64,000 nt of DNA, from positions 18,485,687 to 18,549,686 of the forward strand of contig CM061919.1 in the NCBI GenBank assembly GCA_031002005.1, written 5' to 3'. The translations under genes were made by a program, and so were the position numbers. Origin of the DNA: Vandiemenella viatica (lineage: Eukaryota; Arthropoda; Insecta; Orthoptera; Morabidae). The notes under the pieces were generated by a model. The model saw nothing but the letters and a program-made list of their open reading frames with translations. It searched no databases and had not been told where the DNA came from. Shown here in pieces: positions 59,066-64,000 of the stretch; within the stretch, counting starts at the first letter, position 1, and the number at the start of each line of letters is the position of its first letter.

Positions 59066-59323
59066 TACCGAGCGTGGTGGTGTAACGGATAGCGTTCTGG
59101 CCTCGCATTCGGGAGGACGGCGGTTCGAATCCCCGTCCGGGCATCCAGATTTGGGTTTTCCATGGTTTCCCCAAATCACTCCAGGTGAATGCCGGGATGC
59201 TTCCTTCAAAAGGCCATGGCCGAATTCCTTCCCATTCCTTGCCCCCATCCTTTCCCGTCTCTAAAGACCACGTTGTTAAAAAGGGACGTTAAACTGTTAC
59301 AAAAAAAAAAAAAAAAAAAAAAA
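59066..59323 (+). mobile_element. Full-length tRNA-derived SINE private to copy 2
   Basis: 258 bp flanked by an 11 bp target duplication AGGAAGATGTA (59055-59065 and 59324-59334). The empty site is at 8762-8772. Head GAGCGTGGTGGTGTAACGGA, box B GGTTCGAATCCCCG at about 59121-59134, a body with GGTTTTCCATGGTTTCCCC, and a pure A tail of about 24. The clean tail and intact boxes indicate a young insertion. It serves as the reference for most SINE fragments in the window. Confidence 0.92.
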
Positions 59324-61157
59324 AGGAAGATGTAGTAACATCTGCAATGCCATTCAAGGCGAAAAATTTTTCCTAGTCTTCCTTGCCTCGCTGATTAGTT
59401 ACACCACCAATATAATTTTTTTAGTTGTGTTTAATGCTGTAACGTAATAAGTATGGAAAGTTGTCAGATCACTGTTTAATGAGAGGTTATTTGAAGATGA
59501 GTGTTAGCAACTGTTTCATTTCCTTTTATACGTGTTTGGGATAATTTTGGTCATCTTTGTGATTTGTAAACCAATGCAAAATACGAATATTCGGCATTAA
59601 TGCAAGAAGCATATGTGGCTCAACAGCCTTATAATTGAGAAGCCAACCGGCTTTTACTGGCAGTATGGAAGATTATAAATCATTTCTAATATCTTGAAAA
59701 TGGGAGAAGGCGAAGCAATTTCATAAAAAGCGAAGCTTCAGTTGTGAAAACTGCCTCTGCTTCCTTTCTGTCCTGGCGATCCTTATTATGAGGCATAAAT
59801 TAGGAGCACTATGTTGTGTCCGCAATTTTCCGTCACGCTGTATCCTGTTTCTCGCTAGTACACACTCGCAATAACTCACCGTACAACCTAAGCGGACAGA
59901 AATCTTAAAAAATGTTTGCCTCAAGGATCAGTTATGTCCCCATAACTATTTAAATTTTTGAATAATTGTCCTTCTTGACACTCCAGTTTTTTCCTGTGCT
60001 AACTAAATAAGACAGAACAGCTGCTGAAAAAAATTTATCGAAGATTTGACATGAGATTCCATGCTAACCAAAATAAAACGGAGGTGCTTCGTTTTCATGG
60101 TGTAAGTGAAGATAAACGTGAGATTTTGTAAGAGAGCTATTCAGCTATTCGTCAAAATTTCACTCAGAAGTATTCTGAAATAACCGTGGTCTCAATAGCA
60201 CTTCTAGCAATGTGTTTATGATTCTTGTCAGAAACTGACGACTCGCAGTAAGATTTTCCTTAAGCTGGATGTACGCTGCTGGGATCTCTTCAGTCTTGGT
60301 GCATCCCGTGCAGAGTGCTGTGTGACAGCATGAATCAAGATTCCTCACACTCTACTGAATGTCAAATGTTAGTTCTAACTTACTACATTATATCCTATTG
60401 CTAACAGGAATAATGCCACCTGATTTATTTAGATCAACTACCATTTTTTTGGGAAATGTAATAAAAGTATGAGGAATCTTAGACACATATCTGTCTTTAA
60501 TCAGTGTAGTCTGAGATCATGTCACCCATCTTTGAGTAATGCAACTGATCGGCTTGCCAGCGGGTTTGAAGTCTGGTGACCGACTGAAAGCAGCAACAGT
60601 GGTAAAAATGTACTGCGTCTTTTAAGGCATAACATTCGTTAATGAATTCCACCAGCAATGCAGGAACTTGACTGCACTCAGCAGAACAGGAACAGGGAGG
60701 ACGGGCAGATCGGAAGGACAAGAGGAGAAACCTTCAAATTCAGTGTGTGATATTATCAGAAGATCCAACACATTATCAGTGAATGTTCTAAATGGGTGTA
60801 TCTCGACATTCAGTTATGATGAGCGCTTGAACTCCTTCTATCTGGTCAGAATCTTTTTCTTATATTTGTTTGTTATCCATCATCGTTGTTACGTCTATGC
60901 TAGCTAAACGTTAGATAAACATGTCTTCCTGTTTGATTTCGCCGTTATACACGTATTGATTAGAACCTAAGTAAGTATATATTTCAATACAACCGTTGGT
61001 ATCTTCTCCTCTGGCAGAAAGTTGGTTTGTCATAAATGCAGCATCCGCTGACCCAAATGCTACCACCGGAAGGGTAATCGGGAGCTGCTGATGAAGACAT
61101 AAGAAAAGAATATGCGGCTGTAAAAGGGATAGGATTTCTGTACATGAGCGCGCTGAC

Positions 61158-61401
61158 CTGTCTAGCGCTATGGCGACCAGGTGCAGGATGGAGGCCGTGC
61201 AGCAGAGCACGTCGGAGGCGGTCCACATGTCGCAGAGCTCGGGGCCCAGCGTCCATTGAGAGCTGACCTCGTACACAGCTCCCAGGGGCATCACCAGACA
61301 CGCGACCAGCAGGTCGGCCACCGCCAGCGACAGGATCAGGTAGTTGGCCACGTTCTGCAGGTGGCGCTCCAGCAGTATCGCCGCGATCACAAACACGTTC
61401 C
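61158..61401 (-). CDS. 5-HT1-like serotonin receptor, internal exon (copy 2)
   Basis: Second copy of the exon at 10554-10797, with the same splice signals and the same predicted peptide, including Asp2.50, the TM3 cysteine, Asp3.32 and the terminal LDR. Because the exon enters in phase 1 and leaves in phase 2, including both copies in one mRNA would shift the frame. They could be used only as alternatives, or they belong to two gene copies or two haplotypes. Flanking intron sequence is also duplicated. Both copies look functional at the exon level. Confidence 0.83.
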
Positions 61402-62267
61402 CTGCACACAAACACCAATCACAATTCTAAAATCTGTCTTTGATTAGATGAGTTCAAAGTAATTCATTTCACTTTTTCTCCACGTGATTAGTCAGTACTT
61501 GGTTTCACCATCTGGAAGCAGTTTGTGAGACGTTTGAGTAATACATTTAAGACTAGAACTTTACAATGTTACGACGATTTAATTAGTCAATAATATAAGC
61601 TTTTACAATTGAAGCGACCGACAACAGCAAAAGTCAATACACAATAATTTGTTTCCAAGATGTATTCAAGGAATCAGAAACTCATTAAGTACACAAGATA
61701 AGTTTAGAGATGATGAACGAAGTCTTTATATGAAACGTAAAAAGCGTTGGAAAAAAAATTATTAGTAACTAAATCGCGCATTGACTTATGGTGACAAATT
61801 TACGGTTTACTCCGCTCTCATTTGAAGTATCTGAACATCATGACTAATCATTTAACCAACTGAAACCAAGCTGAGACCTCGTACCAAAAAAGAAGACTTT
61901 TCGCATTTTTGTTCCCAATAATGTGAACTGATAGCGTAAGGTGTGTTAGAACACTTTGGATAAACAAATTTCTATAAGTAACTTTTTTAATTAATGTCCT
62001 ACAGGAGAGTTCCATGGCTTTTTTTTTACTTACAAGAGCCTTGCTATCTGGGAAATTATGCCTGACATTAATAAAGTACGTACGGAGGGTTTGCCACAAC
62101 CAATTATTGTAAAAATTAATATGAGTACAAAGTTACTAATTGTGCTTGAATCAAGTTATTTAAATAATTCCAGATTGTTTTCAGGAATTATAGTTAAGTA
62201 GAAAAACAGAATCTGTGTAATGATTTCCCCGCACTCGTAGCGTGGTGGGTGAGCGGTAACGCTCTGA

Positions 62268-63300
62268 CTACTATTACTATTACTATTACTCCGCGATTCA
62301 CTACATCTGTGTGGTGGAGGATGCATTGCACCTATCCGAGATTTTAAGTTTACTCGCCCGGTAAATCCTTTCTATTCCATTCCCTAATCGCTCGTGGAAA
62401 AAATGAATACAGAAAAGAATCGGTTCTGGTACTGATTTCTCTTATCTTATTTTCACGGTCATTCCGAGATACGATGTTACTGGTAGCAATATTTGTTTGC
62501 TATCATTCTGAAATATGTTAGTCGTGAATTTTTCAATTAGCTTCTGTTGAGAGCAACGCCTTCGGTGTTCCAGGTCTTCCCAACCTAACTCCTTCAACAT
62601 TGCACTTACGCTTTCCCTCCAACTATATATACCTGTCACGAATCGGGCGGCTCTCCTTTGGACCTTCTCTAATGCCTCCATTAACCCCTTTTGATGGGGA
62701 CCCCATACAGAACAACAATATTCTTAGTGAGGACGCACTAGTGACTTATATGCAATCGATTTAACTTTCAGAGTGCATTGTTTTAAATTACGACCTATAA
62801 ATCGGAGCATACGATTTGCTTTCCCAATTACATTCTCGATATGCTCATTCCACGACAAATTATTACGAATTGTTACCACTAGGTATTTAGCGGAATCTAC
62901 CGTTCTAAGGACTGTACCATTAATTGTATATTCAGAGCTAAATGGTGTCACCTTTTTACTTACACGCATGACTTCGCACTTTTTAGCGTTTAACTCCAAC
63001 TGCCAGTCTTTACACCACGCAATTATTTTCGTAATATCGTTTTGTAACAGAGCGCAGTCTTCCTAGGTTTTGATTTCGCGATTTCATAATAGCATCATCG
63101 GCAAACAATCTTTTCATCCCCCTTATTATGTTACACAAAATCATTAATCTATATGAGAAACAACAGAGGCCCTATCACGCATCCCTGGGGAACCCCGGAC
63201 CACACCTCGGTAAGGGATGAACTCTCACCTTCGAGAACTACACACTGTGTTCTGCCCTTCAGAAAGTCTGCAACCCAGTCGCATATTTGTCAAGATATGT
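62268..63300 (-). pseudogene. CR1-like LINE, 5'-truncated RT fragment (copy 2)
   Basis: Counterpart of 11655-12690 with the same truncation point, a few amino-acid differences (KVQRRAARFVTG here) and one extra ATT ACT unit in the 3' simple repeat. Confidence 0.83.
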
Positions 63301-63325
63301 CGTAATATGTAGGGACGTTTCGAAC

Positions 63326-63465
63326 ATCCAGCGGCCATGCAGATTTGGGTTTTCCATGGTTTCCACAAATCGCTCCATGCCATTGCTCCAGTCCTTTCCA
63401 GCCTCTATTGACTTCGACGACACCAAGTCTGAAATACGGAATCATATTGCTGAACTTATTTCCTT
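63326..63465 (+). repeat. SINE body fragment (copy 2)
   Basis: Counterpart of 12715-12850 with minor differences. Confidence 0.7.
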
Positions 63466-64000
63466 CCATGCATTATACCTCAGTGTTTTGTTGTGATTAT
63501 CTGCACATTTCGAATTCCACAAAAATTTTAGTCACCATGCAACTTTGCAATTTTCATCCATCATAGAAAGCTACCTCTGTAACGCGTAGAAAAATGAAAG
63601 TTATCTAATAAAATACGAAACATTAATAAACACAACGAACAACTTGTAATTATATAAGCAAGTGATAAAATTAGTAAAATTTACTTTTCTGCTTTCAACG
63701 ATGTTCTATTTCGAACGATTCAGCGCCGCAAAAGCAAATGGAATGTTTTACCAACATGATGCGTGCTTAAGTGTAAAATATTAAATGACATAATTCTTCC
63801 AAACGATAGGTCTGATGTTCTTCTACAAAGAGAGAACGATCTTTACTTTTACAATGATTTGATGCTATGTCATATATACTCCAGTCGCTCTTATCTTAAG
63901 CACATTGCAAATTGTGAGATCGACTATGCAGAGTGCAGTATTCTGTACTCGTATGTGCGCGCGCTCGCGTTGAGGGCCTTGGCCCAAGTATATATCCTCT

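Larger units (their letters stand above)
42298..64000. repeat. Duplicated block, copy 2
   Basis: Same orientation as copy 1 and collinear with 1-13404. Private insertions are the 9.4 kb inverted-repeat element (47032-56426), a SINE (59066-59323) and about 45 bp near 60385-60430. The copy reaches the window end just before the point where copy 1 enters its second inverted arm (13418), so whether copy 2 also has that arm cannot be seen. Confidence 0.93.

Noticed and set aside
59066..59150. Possible tRNA gene
   Set aside because: Box A and box B are present, but it is the head of a SINE with an A tail and target duplication. The same applies to the other tRNA-like segments.

Overview
The window looks like nuclear DNA from an insect with a large, repeat-rich genome. 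A grasshopper or locust is my inference, not proven. The support is an insect-type serotonin-receptor exon, an exon resembling the insect DUF4789 family, CR1-, RTE- and jockey-like LINEs in several states of decay, and many tRNA-derived SINEs with a TTCGAATCC-type box B. There are no operons, no bacterial genes, no CRISPR array and no rRNA genes.

Layout. (1) Positions 1-13404 and 42298-64000 are two near-identical copies of one block. Each carries the same single exon of a 5-HT1-like receptor on the minus strand (10554-10797 and 61158-61401). Copy 1 has a private LINE insertion (6535-7806). Copy 2 has a private SINE (59066-59323) and a private 9.4 kb element with 2.55 kb terminal inverted repeats (47032-56426). 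The other copy shows the empty site each time, so element ends and target duplications can be read directly. (2) In copy 1 the exon lies between two long inverted arms, 1038-3419 and 13418-15720. (3) Positions 16470-19233 hold a promoter-like region (two CCAAT plus CRE pairs, then a TATA box) and a compact gene. Its small exons all have lengths divisible by three and phase-1 boundaries, and it runs into a gap of exactly 1000 N. (4) A terminal exon of a cysteine-rich protein lies at 20418-21008. (5) Positions 21300-36005 are a transposon pile-up: a CR1 3' fragment, a gag-only element, a broken jockey-like LINE, and an RTE LINE split by a nearly complete CR1 LINE. (6) Positions 36006-42297 hold SINEs, a non-autonomous hAT element (38828-39871) and degenerate repeats.

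Very little is intact host coding sequence: one receptor exon present twice, the micro-exon gene, and one cysteine-rich exon. The micro-exon gene is the best candidate for something undescribed. The giant inverted-repeat element is the clearest unusual mobile structure. Domain names are from recognition of the translated sequence; no database search was run.
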